In this document: piece after piece, positions 1 through 12,300 of the stretch | How the letters are laid out: each line of letters opens with the position of its first letter | Numbering within the stretch: position 1 is the first letter of the stretch | From: Rhizophagus sp. LPA8_4_AMF | Taxonomy: Eukaryota > Glomeromycota > Glomeromycetes > Glomerales > Glomeraceae | Direction: 5' to 3' | DNA: 37,394 nucleotides | Assembly (NCBI GenBank): GCA_021464525.1 | Contig: JADRCO010000334.1 | Coordinates: forward strand, 1-37,394 | Notes under the pieces: generated by a model | The model's database searches: none | Told to the model about the DNA's origin: nothing | Seen by the model: only the letters and a program-made list of their open reading frames with translations | Translations under genes and position numbers: made by a program

Positions 1-217
1 GGGGACGACCTTACTTTGTAATAACATTTTATCATGAAACAATAAATAAACTTGAAGGTTATATTTAATAAATAAACTTTACAATTTAATGTTGTCCACA
101 TCTTGTGTTGTCAGAGTGGCAGAAGCTGACACCACACTAGATTATTCAAATAAAAAGCCAAGGCTCTAACATATCTTTTAAATTTAAACCAGCTTCCTAT
201 GCAACCTTTAAATACTA
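1..217. other. Window edge, no recognised gene
   Basis: I see no convincing coding signal here. The Crinkler-type relic that starts at about 218 may have had an upstream part in this stretch or beyond the window edge, but no header domain is recognisable. Confidence 0.3.
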
Positions 218-2275
218 ATGGATTTCATTGGGAACTATCAAGTATCATCTGAGTTTGAAGAGAGAATGTTTGCCAATTATATACTGTATTCAAAAAATAA
301 TTCACATGATAAACAAATACACCAATTTTTATGGCATCTGGTGCCTGTTGTGGAAAATCTTGAAATGCAACAGAAATTCCCAGAATACTTTGCAAGAAAT
401 TTGCAGGTAACTTAGAATTGGAACCTTATTTGAAAGATGCAATTATCTTTAACTTCATTTTGAAAAATGGTATAAAAATCAAACGTGAATGAAGTAACCA
501 GTGCAAATGTTGCAATTACTAAATTGATGTTTTACCAGTTTCAGGATAATGACCTTCTCTGAGATGAAATTTGGGAATATATGACAAACTTCACAATTAA
601 ATATATTTTTAAAAAATGTGCTGAACAAAAAAATGTCATTTAAGGATCTGGCGGTAATCCTTATTGTTGATTGAATGCAATATTTTCTAATCAATAATAA
701 TAATGACAAGTACAAAATATCACTGTTTTATACTTTTTTGATTTAATTATGTAATATTGTTATAAATAATAATTACCCTTTAATTATTGCATATTGTACA
801 GCAACTTTTGCATGTCCATTTAATAAAATGATTGCTGATTCTCATCAATGCTGAGCTTTTCTTCCAATTTGTTCTTTGAATCCTCCAATAAGAGGGTGAG
901 AAAATGCCTTTAAGGATATATCACTTCTCAGGATGTTAATAGATAATATGGTGGGAATGGTAGAGCTTTGGAGGCACTTGAATTTGTAGTAAAAAATATG
1001 GATTTTAAAAATATCAGCATTCTTTCAATTGCAGAAAGGTATACCATCAACTTAAAGATTATTATATTGAATAGATTGATAAAACTAGTTATCTGTCCTT
1101 TGGGCTATTCTGATACACACTTCTTTGGTAGCAACAAATCCTATTTCTGGCACTAACACTCTCTCAGAAGAACTTACAAAACTAGGGCTGATTAAATTTA
1201 TGAAATCAGATGAATTGTGTAATATAGGAACTTTAACATGTTCCTATATCTGGTTGTAGTTAATGGCAAATGCATCAAATCATGATGATATTTTACATAA
1301 TTGGAATTTTTAAGTATTATAGTGAAATACAACACAATAAAGACCTAACTATTCCTCCTGATTGTTCATATTGGAAGCATTTTGATCATTTTGTTGCTTC
1401 TATTTATGTTATCTAGTCAAAAATATTTAGAAGGAATGAACGGATAAAACTAAAAGATATTCATACTGGCATTAAACATTGTAAATAAACCATTATCATT
1501 AGAGATAGCTGTCCACAAAAAAAGTATCAAATCAAGCACTATTCTACCAATAAAGTACCACAATAAGATAAAAAATTCTGTATCTTTTTTTAAAAAAACT
1601 TATTCTCTTTACTTTAACTTATCCTTTAAAGAAAGTAAGAATTTATAATGAAATGAAATTATAAAAAGGAAATAACTTGTCCCGCTGGTATATTACACGA
1701 GGGACCACCCAATGGTAACTTGTAAGAGAGGCGGTAATTAAATACAACTTTATCTTGAGGATACATCTACTTACATCATCAATGGATCAAGTGCACCTTC
1801 AGGAGACTCATATTGCCCGATTTTCTGTACAAACTTTCCTAAGCTTTATAATGAGCTCCATCAGTGTAAACTCCTGAATTCAGAAAAAGTGAGCCAAAAA
1901 ATGTATGATGATAAGCATAAAAAAGCAACTGATGAAGGTGATGTTTACACTCATTACTTGTGGACCTTCTAATGTAGGTGACCTTCATACTTATCTGCTA
2001 TTGTTGATGCTAGTATAAATTGAAGGTTGTAATTTGGTTCCTTTGCACAAAGAGCCTTCCTGTTAGTGCGCAGTAATCAATTAAATGCCAACAAGGCCAA
2101 TTTTTCTGGATTAACATCACTACATCAGTCACAGGGATAGGTAAAGTATGTACCAATCATTTGATGTCTGGAAGACCATTTAGTGACCTAGAAGATTGTT
2201 TTGAAAGAACTAAAATTTCCCGTAATATCTTGGAAATTTCCAATTCGAAATTTAAAGTTGTTTTCAAATATTATA
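218..2275 (+). pseudogene. Decayed Crinkler (CRN)-type protein gene
   Basis: Coding-like stretches on the plus strand run through this region in changing frames, broken by many stops and frameshifts. Pieces in order include MQQKFPEYFARN (about 365-410), ALEALEFVVKNMDF (about 971-1015), NPISGTNTLSEELTKLGLI (about 1137-1195), ELHQCKLLNSEKVSQ (about 1854-1900), and a C-terminal GIGKVCTNHLMSGRPFSDLE (about 2130-2195) followed by DCFERTKI. From recall of the family, these match the C-terminal body of Crinkler-like proteins of Rhizophagus, in which a P-loop NTPase-like part precedes a restriction-endonuclease-like domain with an E-x-K motif (here the E-L-H-Q-C-K stretch). The last piece looks like a helix-hairpin-helix. 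No intact reading frame survives, so the locus is very likely non-functional. The family assignment is by memory of motifs and is not verified. Confidence 0.6.
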
Positions 2276-2429
2276 GCTTTTTCCCATTTTATTTAAATCA
2301 TGTAACTAAATACTATGCTGATTATACAGAATTTATTAATAGAATTATTTATCTTTAAAAAAATTTTTATGCTAATTAATGATGCAATATATAACATAAA
2401 ATTACAAATCTTTAAAAAATTGATGTTAC

Positions 2430-3074
2430 CATACATTATAGTATCCAGACTTTTCGCCGAAGTCCATTTCACTGAAATCCATTTCATCAAAGAAATTTTG
2501 TCAAGAATGCTTACTTAAAGTGGATATATCAAGAGACAGGGATATTTCACCAAAGTGCAATTTTGCTGAAATACCATTTCCCTGAATGGACATTTCCATG
2601 AATGGCCATTTTGCTGAAAAACATTTCACCAAAGCCATTTTGCCAAACAGAAGACTTTAGTTTCCTTTTTTTTAAGACAAATGAATTGTACATTATATTA
2701 AATCATGTTTGTTTATTTATTAAAGGATCAGAAAATTAATTACATTCGATCCCAAGTCAAAAAAAGTAACAAAATCATCATATTCATTAAATTTTTGAAA
2801 CAAGTAAAATTATTTAGAAAATTTGTTCTTTGAGCATTTTGTATCAAATTGTTAATGTTCAAGGAAATATATTAATCACTAACATTTTTGGTGAAATGTC
2901 TTTTGATGAAATAGACAATTCGGAGGAAAGAATTCAGCAAAATGTCTGTTTGACAAAATTCCTATTTGGCTAAATGTCCCTTCAGCGAAACTTTCCTTCA
3001 GCAAAATGGCTTTGGTGAAATTGGTTTCAACAAAACGGACTTCAGCAAAATGTACCATAACCTACATTATGTAT
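2430..3074. mobile_element. Fold-back / long-TIR non-autonomous element
   Basis: The two ends are inverted, imperfect copies made of short sub-repeats of the type ATTTCACCAAAGCCATTTTGC. The left arm spans about 2430-2655 and the right arm about 2881-3074. One exact inverted match is 20 bp long: TTTCACCAAAGCCATTTTGC at 2624-2643 and its reverse complement at 3001-3020. The outer ends also match (ATACATTATA at 2431 against the complement of ACATTATGTAT ending at 3074). The middle (about 2660-2880) is A+T-rich and has no coding frame. The structure fits a fold-back or MITE-like element. No target-site duplication could be fixed. ORFs predicted across the arms are repeat artefacts. Confidence 0.7.
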
Positions 3075-4149
3075 TTTTTTTTATTTTCTGATGCATATAT
3101 CAAAAGTTTTAGAGCCACTGGTCAAATGATAAAATGCTGGTATATTAATTACTGGGTAAATATTGGGATAAATCAGGAATTGATATTTTAATAAGTGGAT
3201 CAGAAGGAGATTGACCGATGCACAACATGTAACATAAATATCTTTATAATTCTTGGCAAATAAGAAACATTCAAAAAAAAAGGTTTAACCATTTTATTAC
3301 TTTTATTAATTGTGTTTCTCAATAAAATAAATTATGAAAAACAAAATAAAATATCATACAGACTAGCCTTATGAACAATAAACTTTGATCTCCTATTAAT
3401 ATGGATATTTAAAATACTGTAAATTCTTTTATATATAAAATAAAACTTTAAACCTAAAGATTTTCTTTATTATTATCATGTAATAACAAATGATTCATTC
3501 CAATCCATAAAACACATTACACACTTCGTGACATTAACAGTTAACGTAAAAAAACTTTGTTTCAAAAGTTCTGATGATCGTTTTGTCAAAGAAATTTCTC
3601 TACTGTTTTATTGATTTTTTGTATCACTTAAATCTCGTGTAGTTGACAGCAATCGCAAGCAATTTATTTTATTTAAAAATTTTTAAATATTTTTTTGACA
3701 TTTAAAGCCATTTTTAACTTTTAAATATTTTTTTATAATGCTATTTGGTAATTAGTAAAACATTATATTTTTTTATAAAAGTCTTTGATAACCGAACTTT
3801 TAAATTAACGTATAACAAAAATAAAATTTATGCTTAGAAATCATGTTCAAAGTATTAACTTTTCTTAAAACTATCAGGTAAATTAAATAAAATATTTTTA
3901 AATTATTGTTTGATTTTGTATTATAGAGTTTAAATTTTTGATAGTTTCTTTCATAGAATTTAATTTTCCAGAAAATTCTTTTTCCTGGATATAATTTTTT
4001 CTTTCAATAATCTAGTTTCATCATCTTTATCATTATTATTATCATTTTGAATTGATTTAGATGAAATATTTGAAGATTTTGATTTGATAATTTCTCGTTA
4101 TTATCATTTTCATCAAACAAACCAATATAAAGATAATGGAGCTTCTTGT
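3075..4149. other. A+T-rich gap
   Basis: I see no gene here. The sequence is very A+T-rich with homopolymer runs. Any 3' end of the minus-strand TRP-like relic would lie in the last few hundred bases. Confidence 0.4.
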
Positions 4150-6390
4150 TCTTTTCTTGGATAGAATCATTTTCAGTTGAATAATAATAATATGAAGTTC
4201 TTGATAATGATATCCTCCTCCTTCATTATCATCATTATCATCGTCATTATCATCATCATCATCCCAAGAATTTTTGTCATCAACTTTTGATGAGAGATCC
4301 TCATGATTTTTTCTTGCTTTCTCGAATTTTCTTAACCATTCTTCAATATAATCAGATTTTCCAATATAGTATATATATCGAAGATTTCCTCTTTTTACTT
4401 CCAAGAGGTTTTTCGACCGTTTCATAATCTTCTATCAATTCCGCTCGATATTCTAATACTGCATGTCTGCCAATTTCTTTTGCATATTCATATGCACCAC
4501 TAAAAATTAAATAACAAGTTCTTTTGAAGTATGAATAATATAAATAAATATTTTTCTATATATATATATTAAAATTTACGTCATGATCGCAATTAACATA
4601 TTCTATAATAGAATAAAAATCAACTGGTCAAAAATTCCATTGCTCTAATTGATCCAACGACCACCAGTCCAAAAGAAAACTGACTTAACAGATTTATGTA
4701 AAAATTATCTAATACACAGTCCACATTAATCACTTGTTCCACTTTATATGGTAATGGTTTGTCTGAATCTGAATCAGTAGGTGTGATTTGAAAGGAGAAA
4801 CTATCAAATTTAATATTTATGAGTTAAGTTCACTAAGTAAAACAAACCTATTAAAAATAAATTAAAATTTTATTATAAGTTTTAGTAAAAATATCGATCG
4901 TCAGTGTTACTTTTTTGAAATTTTTTTAAAACCTTCACTCGCATAGCATGACCAAATACGAGGACAACCACTAGAATAAAAATTAAGAAAGGCATAATTT
5001 GTTTAATGATATTGACTAAAATATAAATGTAAGCCCCAGAACTTTCAAAGTATCGTAACAACTATTTTTATTAAAAATAAAATTAGTATCAAAATATTCA
5101 AACGTTACGTGTATTTAAATATTCATTCAATGAATTAAAAATAGTAAATATTTAAATGTCTATTAAAATTTCATCAAAATTTCCTTGAAATTTTTCTGGT
5201 TCTTCATCTGAATCGGGGATAGTCAAAATAAGGTATAAATACATTCTAGTCATCACTAATGGAAAAATGACTGAAAACAAATCATAAAAATTATAAGTCT
5301 TCTCCATCCCTCATATTTTAATTGAATTCTTTCAGTATTCAATAAATAAAATCCTAACAAATAATATAAACCGACCATTGTAAAAGCTCCCAATCATTAA
5401 TGTTTTCGCCTCCTTTAATTGCACCGTTTATAATTGTAAAAAGAAATGCAAATACAACGTATATAAGTGCATGTCTTAAGAAATTATTTCTTGCCGTTTT
5501 CCATTTAAAGTCAATTACTGCGGCCATTGACGAATTATCATAAATTTCTGCACCATTGCCTTCTCCTATCATTCTCAAGAATGGACTCAAGTGATACTTT
5601 TCTCTAAGCACATGACCACGTGGCCAAAATAAGAACTTTAAAAATTTGAAAGGAATCTTCCAGCTTTCTACTCGTTTATCATCAAATTTCTCAGGATATA
5701 CGGTAAAATCTGGAAGAGGTATCATGTAAACCTGGTTAATAAGTGCGTGAAGAACTGGAGGGGGAGTTGTATTGCTCACTAAATATGAAATAATTTTCTC
5801 TTCACTAAAAATAAATGATGGGAAAAAAAAAATTATTTTCGTTTTCGTTTATGGTCTGTGCTATATTTAATCTCATTAATTATTAATAAATTAACCTCTA
5901 CCCTTGTTTTCCTTTAACGATTGATTTTTGTAAGAAATCACGCTCTTTTCTTTTCTTGGTGGGACCCAAACTTACGTCTAACGCATAAATATCTTTCTGA
6001 TTACTTCTACCCATGTCTTTATCACGAATTTTAGATTGATCTAAGTGAACTTCACTGGCACTAAAACAACATTTTTGAAATAGTTCTTCAACGTAAAATT
6101 CTAAATTATATCCATAAAGGATTGGAATTGATTTGGCAACGGTACATCCAATTTGAAGAATATAAAGCACTATTAGAATAATAATCTAATAAATATTTAA
6201 CTATAATCGTATTTTACGATAACCCCCTTTTGTAGATACGATAGCGATTTCAAGATCAGTCTCTTTCGCGAGTTGCCACCCCAAGAATTACACCTTGGAA
6301 TATGCAAATAACTATTTTTTCCACTACGAACTATATTTGCCATAATATCATAACCTTGTTGAAAATGAGTATTTCTTCTTGATAATTATA
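4150..6390 (-). pseudogene. Broken TRP-like ion transport domain protein gene (copy A)
   Basis: Read on the minus strand, recognisable pieces appear in order. They are GYDIMANIVRSGKNSYLHIP (about 6280-6345), a piece in an open frame at 5898-6170, and a pre-S1/S1 region in 5354-5779 (SSMAAVIDFKWKTAR, then a hydrophobic helix). Next come a further helix (TMVGLYYLLGFYLL), an S3/S4-like stretch (TYNFYDLFSVIFPLVMT), an S5-like stretch (about 4960-5050, YFESSGAYIYILVNIIKQIM), a pore-like FFWTGGRW (about 4655-4680) and a cytoplasmic tail (GAYEYAKEIGRHAVLEYRAE, about 4450-4510) ending in an Asp-rich run near 4215-4265. This order fits a six-TM Ion_trans/TRP-like protein. Frame breaks lie near 5298-5303, near 4655, at an in-frame stop near 4640, and near 4390. 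It is therefore a pseudogene, unless the assembly has errors. Confidence 0.65.
4215..4265. repeat. Trinucleotide-like microsatellite
   Basis: This is an impure TCA/TTA trinucleotide run. On the minus strand it reads as an Asp/Asn-rich stretch in the tail of the TRP-like relic. Confidence 0.7.
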
Positions 6391-7069
6391 TTATTCAAGC
6401 TATATATCAACACTGTCTAAACTTGAATTCTTGAACTCTTGTCCAATAATAGCAGTGCATTTTAGAATTGGAAAAATAATTGATTAATCGTCAGTATTCA
6501 AGTGAATTACACATGTTTGACAATTCAATAAGAATTAATTACCTTTTAATTGAAATGATTTATTTAAAATTTTAACTACAATGTCACCAAATATTTCGTT
6601 TAAATTTAATCTTCAATATGATAAGATTCCTGAATCAAAATCTTAAAATCATTTTTTGATAATTAGAAAGTAAACATCCTATGGTATTATAGATGAAATA
6701 GAAATGGTTGTTTTCATGATTGATAGAAAATATGTTATAAAATATAAAGAACAATTAAAAAGCATGAATAAATTTTGTTAGTGTCTTGTTTAATGAAATT
6801 ATCAATCACAATAAAATTTTACTTTAAAGGTAGTAGAGAAGTTATAACAAAATACTAGTATAACATACTTTCGTTTTTATCAAAATTAAGCTATTTACTT
6901 GACAATAGATTTTTGGGATGGATAAAATATAATAATGTTTTTGTATTTGTGTGAATAATAAATTATTGTCATCTTAATTAAAATCATTTTTTTTTATAAG
7001 AATGAAATAATCTCGAAACTTGTATAATACAAATATTAAAAAATATTTAATAGTAAATAAATTGACTAC
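6391..7069. other. A+T-rich gap
   Basis: I see no supported gene. The 5' part of the minus-strand TRP-like relic could reach into the first bases of this gap, but I could not follow it. Confidence 0.35.
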
Positions 7070-7278
7070 CCCAGCCTGAAAAATGTCACGAAATGGCCGG
7101 CATTACGGCGTTATGCACTAACACGTGAAAATTCGGTGTGACGAATAATGAGTGATGAATAAGTTTTTGCCTACTCGAAAAAAACTAAGTCCCTCAGGGG
7201 GAAGCGCGGTAGGGTGTGAGACCGGTGATGAATAAATGTCACGTGAATTTTCGTGACATTTTTTCAGGTTACGCTGGG
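7070..7278. mobile_element. Small terminal-inverted-repeat element (MITE-like)
   Basis: The left end starts CCCAGCCTGAAAAATGTCAC. The right end, reverse-complemented, starts CCCAGCGTAACCTGAAAAAA and continues into TGTCACGAAAA. The ends are thus imperfect inverted repeats of about 25-30 bp on a 209-bp element. The interior is richer in G+C than its surroundings and carries two CACGTG cores (near 7125 and 7231). No transposase is present. The right end lies about 240 bp upstream of the BTB-TLDc gene 1 start codon, so the element is part of that promoter region. I could not fix a target-site duplication. Confidence 0.65.
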
Positions 7279-7519
7279 AAAATAAAATAAATTAGACTGC
7301 GGATTATGTAAACTATATCGACAATACGTACAACCTTAATCACATGACCAAATATTTGTAAATTAAGACTAGTAAAAAAAAGAAAACAGTTTTGCTGATC
7401 ATGCGAAATTCTTTATAAATTTAGTAAGTTTTGTGATCATTGTGGACTATTGTTCTTTATTTGTTCCTTTTTAAAAACTATCATTTAGCTAAGCTTTCTT
7501 TAAACCTATTAATAAAGAA

Positions 7520-8996
7520 ATGTCTTTCGAATTATCACATGAGCTTGTTAGTGATTTTGAAAAGTTATTTATAAGTGAAAAGGGATATGATGTTATTATT
7601 TATGCCGGCGAAAATGAAAACATGAAAGAATTTCATGCGCATTCAGTTATTTTATGTACTAGATCTCAATATTTTTGTACAGCACTCTCTAATGAATGGG
7701 CCAATAAAAAGGATGGAAAATTTATTTTTAGTAAGCCTAATATTTCTCCTCAATTATTTAAAATTATTTTAAGGTAATTATAAAATATAATAAATAATGA
7801 TTGTCAATTTCAATAAGTTACATATATAGTAATCTTTTTTTCCTATTAGATTTATTTATTGTGCAAAGATTGATTTGGCAAAATTACAAGGTTCGGAAGT
7901 ATTAAAACTTTTGATTGTAGTTGATGAGCTTAACATTCAGTCTTTAATCTCTTGTATTCAAGAATATTTGATTAAACATCAGGATGAGTTTTTGAGACAA
8001 AATCCTATTGAAATTCTTGAAACTGTTTATCAACATGAATCATTTACAGATTTATGGAATTATTGCCTTGAGAAAATTTGTGAAGAACCTGAAATGATAT
8101 TTAATACTGATAAATTTATCAATTTAAAAGCACCCTTATTGAAATTACTTTTAAAACGGGATAACTTGGGTTTAGATGAAATTGTTATTTGGGATAATTT
8201 ATTGAAATGGAGTTTTGCACAAAATCCTTCTATTTTAAAGGATACCAAAAAATGGAATAATGATGATATTGTAGTTATGGAAAGAACTCTTCATGAATTC
8301 GTTCCATTAATAAGATTTTATCATATTTCATCAGATGATTTTCTTGATAAAGTATATCCTTTAAAAAAAATACTATCAGAAGATTTAGTTGATGACCTGC
8401 TGACATTTCATATTTCACCCAATAGAAGACCAAATGTTCAACCTCCTAGACAAATAAAATCTATTTACGATTCAACTTTAATTGAACGTCAACATTTTGC
8501 CATTTTTTCTAGTTGGATTGATAAGAAAGAAGATTTATCTTATGATAAGAATATTCCCTACAATTTTAATTTACTTTATCGTCAAAGTAGAGATGGTGGT
8601 AACCCTAAAGTATTTCATGTTAAATGTGATAACAAAGGAGCAACAATTGTTATTGTTAAAATTAGCAATTCAGAAAAAATAGTTGGAGGATATAATCCAC
8701 TTCAATGGAAATCAGTTGATTCATGGGAATCTACGAGAGACAGTTTTATTTACTTATTTGAAAATAAGAAGGACATAAAATCTGCAGGAGTAAGTTATAG
8801 CAACGGTAATCAATTTTCTATAAGGAATCTTGCATCACATGGACCAGCATTTGGTGGTGGTTGTAATTTATATCGTAATGGCAATGGTTGTTGGTATAGT
8901 AATAATAATTTTAATAGCTCTTACCCTAATATTAATGGCATACCAGCAAATTTTATAGCAGATGATTATGAAGTTTTTCAAGTTATCAAAAAATAA
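7520..8996 (+). CDS. BTB-BACK-TLDc domain protein 1
   Basis: Two exons (7520-7773 and 7850-8996) joined across a 76-nt GT..AG intron with phase 2 give 466 codons plus stop. The N-terminal BTB/POZ domain (about residues 8-105) has YDVIIYAGENENMKEFHAHS and is completed across the intron by FIYCAKIDL. A BACK-like helical region follows (about 115-230). A C-terminal TLDc domain (about 300-466) shows FNLLYRQSRDG, CDNKGATIVIVK, IVGGYNPLQW and a terminal DYEVFQVIKK. By family, BTB proteins are CUL3 ubiquitin-ligase adaptors and TLDc domains are linked to oxidative-stress responses. The combined role in these fungi is not known. The start is chosen because ATG-TCT-TTC-GAA begins the same MSFE sequence as gene 2. 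AATAAA signals follow at about 9123. Confidence 0.9.
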
Positions 8997-9147
8997 TGTA
9001 TTTAGAAAGGTTGTATTTATTATTTTAAGCTTATTTGTGAATTCCTTTTTATTTACAATTTTAACTTAGCTGATGAGTTTTTCCAGATCAACAACTATTA
9101 ATTGTATTTATTACGATGTATTAAATAAAAAATTTTTTATTCTATTA

Positions 9148-9375
9148 AGAAATTTCAATATTCTTACCAATTTTGAAAATTACTTGAATTGATAAAGGAC
9201 ATGATACTATTATCTACATTGCGAAATGAAAAAAAAATGTTATATTTGCGCTATGTCACAAAATCTTGTTCTTCAATGAGTGGAACCAATAAAAAGAAAT
9301 GTCTTGATAAAATTACAAGGTTCCAAAGTGTAAAAATTTTAAATTACTTGATTAGGCATCAATTTTCACATACTT
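9148..9375 (+). pseudogene. Remnant of a BTB-TLDc gene
   Basis: This short stretch aligns by eye with the 5' part of the BTB-TLDc genes. TTTCAATATTCTTACC resembles the start of gene 2. GATACTATTATCTACATTGC matches the codons for DVIIYAG. AATGAGTGGAACCAATAAAA matches gene 1 near 7693. ATAAAATTACAAGGTTCC and TTGATTAGGCATCA match exon 2 of gene 1 (near 7878 and 7966). Two internal deletions remove the end of exon 1 with the intron, and part of exon 2. A 62-codon open frame across it is accidental. Confidence 0.65.
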
Positions 9376-12300
9376 AATAAGAATATCTTATTATTAATTA
9401 ATAAATATTTCAGTCACCAAGTAGATATTAATAAGATGTTTCTTCATATTGAAAAATATTTTTAGTAATCTCATTTGAATTTCACAATTAAAAAAATTGT
9501 AGTTTGAAATTTGCGATAACAATAGAAAAAATCATGCGACATTATCAAATTGTAGTCAAATAGGACAGTATACCGGCAGTACATTTTTCATATATAAGTT
9601 AATTATACATCATTCACTTTCTTGGTTGGGTTGTATTTATCTATTAATAGATCACATCCATTTTTTTTTGATTAAGATGTCTACTTTGGGATATAAATTG
9701 AACGTACTTTTGAGAACTTAAACGGGCTAGTTTTATTTACAAAACTTGTTTTGTCTATCAATACATCTTAAATAATTATAGTCTGTTTTTTATTAATAAG
9801 TAATTCACAAAATGTTTGCAATGTTTAGTGCAGTGTTATTAAATTATATAATAGGTACAAAATTATTTAGTTATACATTTCCATTTATTCAAAGAAAAAA
9901 GAAGTTTTAAATGATTTTTTGGAAGATGTTATTCGAATGTATATTTGGCATTATATTTTGTAACTTATTTAGACCTCAATAGCATGAAATTATTAGTTAA
10001 ATATTATTCAAATTTGATACTATTTATTATAATCTATCTAATTTACTTAGTAATTAAATATGAAAGAAAGAAAAGTAGATAATTTTTATTAAATTAAAAA
10101 CAATATATTTTTTAAAGAAATAATTTATAATAAGATTTTATTTTTAATATTTTTGAAAACCTTTATACAAATATTTAATTAAACGATTTTGATGAGATAA
10201 AATGAAACTTTCAAAGTCCTCGCAAACCATGAACAATTGGATTTGAGTATCCCATATTGAATAATTAAAAATTTATTAAACTTGATTAAAATCTTTTTAA
10301 TTATATTTAAGTATGATAAATTTCATATAAAAACGAAATTAAAATATCAACTATTTATAAATGAATTACCAAATATTTAGTTATATATAGTATTTAAAAT
10401 AATTTACAGAAGAAAATATCATGCTTTATTTATTAAATGTAAACACATACTTTATCTGAATATGAGTATGTATCCTATTCCTATATCTTTTTCAAGAATA
10501 TTTTATTACTTTTAGTCTTATTGATATATATTAATGAATTCTAATAATAAAAAATTCTTAAACTACACATTAACATGTATTATAAAATAGACTTAAACAC
10601 AATTTCAAAATATGTCCAATGGATTTGAAATTGCATATATAGATTGCATGAAAGAATTTAATTATAAAAAGAATATAAATATATATAATAAGGCATTCAT
10701 CATAAATTGAGTACATGATCATTAGTATCAAGTATCAACTTATAAGCTTAATAGGCTAGTACATTATAATTTATGATATTAATTATTTGTATATATAGAA
10801 GAGGTAATATATTTGAAAGTCAAATTCATGAACCATTAGTAACTTTTGTAATCAAATGATCAAATAATGAAATGGTACATTATCATAATGTTATATAATC
10901 ACTACTCTATTTCTCAGAGATCTTACAAACATATTCACCATATTTCAGCAAGTTCATTACAATTTTACAAGCATTTGCCTTACTTTTCCATATTTTGGAC
11001 AAGAGAAATGTTAATACTGATCTTTGGTATTGTATAAATCTTAGTTAAAATTTATAGATAACAATCCCATCTGCTATATTTCCGGTAATTAGTAATGCAT
11101 ACTAATAATAACAATGAGTAGAAAAAATATATTAATAATCAAAACTTACAATATACCAGTAGTCCACATATTTGAACTAAAATTTAATTGTATAGATTGG
11201 TTTATTAAAATGTTTAGAACTTATGCGTATTTCTTCAGTTACAGCCAGAAATTGATGATTAGTATAACTCAGAAAACGTGATTCAGACATATAACTGAAT
11301 GACAAATATTTATTATGCTCACTATAGTCAAAGACAATCATTGATCATAAAAGACAATCAGTGAGAGCAGGTAGAAGAAAACAAATCAGTACCAAAAACT
11401 TATAACATGCTGATACAAGTATTGTGAATGCTAGTCGAATGAGCCATTTATATTTTATTCTATATTCTTAATTAGCAGTATAATCATGATATTCAAAAAA
11501 ACATTTTACGCATTTTTATTCTTTACAAACTAACTACATTTAAAATTATTCAATTTAATAATAAAGTTTTAATTATTTATTAAAAGTTAAACCAAATTAT
11601 AAATATTTATTATTTAAACATTATTTTAATAGCAAGATATGTGAAAACAATTCCAGAACCTCAAGAATGTTCAAGTTGACCATTCTTTGTACTGATGATT
11701 CTTCTGATGCTAGTGCTGTTAACATTTACTTTGATTTTAATATACTAGCAATTCTACTGAGTTTATTGAATTGTCATTGAAGTAAATGATAGAAAATCTT
11801 TGTCCATTTGTTATCAAATTAGCAATCAGCTTTAATAAGCTATTCATAAATATGAAGAAATAAACCAGCTTCAAAATAGACAACCTGGAAAATTGGAAAA
11901 AAATGACCAAAGATTACATAAGTAATCTTCTGATTGGTCTATACTCACAAGAAAATTGAGCTATATACAATAGTTTGTATAACTTTTTTAAAGATGAACT
12001 GAAATATGATTTTTATTACATATATGGTTACCTTGAATTTAGTCATAATTACCAGACAAATTCAGAACAAAATTTTATTAATTAAAAATTAATATGCTTT
12101 TTTTTTTAATTTTATACTAAGGTACTATATGTTCCGATTTATTTCAATTTTTAATCATACTATATGATGCTTTTTTTTACAAATTATACACATGGAAATT
12201 GGCAAGAGTAATAAACAATTATCACAGATCATTTTGTACATTTTAAAACAAGCAAATTACATGAAAATCTTTTGGAATTATTGTACTGTAATTGAATTAT

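Noticed and set aside
1855..1880. Minus-strand VYTDGA, resembling an RNase H motif
   Set aside because: It lies opposite the plus-strand ELHQCK part of the Crinkler-type relic, has a stop two codons later in HYKA, and shows no further RNase H motif.
2161..2518. Three overlapping 65-67-codon frames on both strands
   Set aside because: One is the end of the Crinkler-type relic. The others run through the fold-back repeat arm and have no protein-like pattern.
4057..4425. 122-codon minus-strand Asp-rich frame as a separate gene
   Set aside because: Its first part (YIYYIGKSDYIEEWL) is the frameshifted tail of the TRP-like relic, not an independent start.
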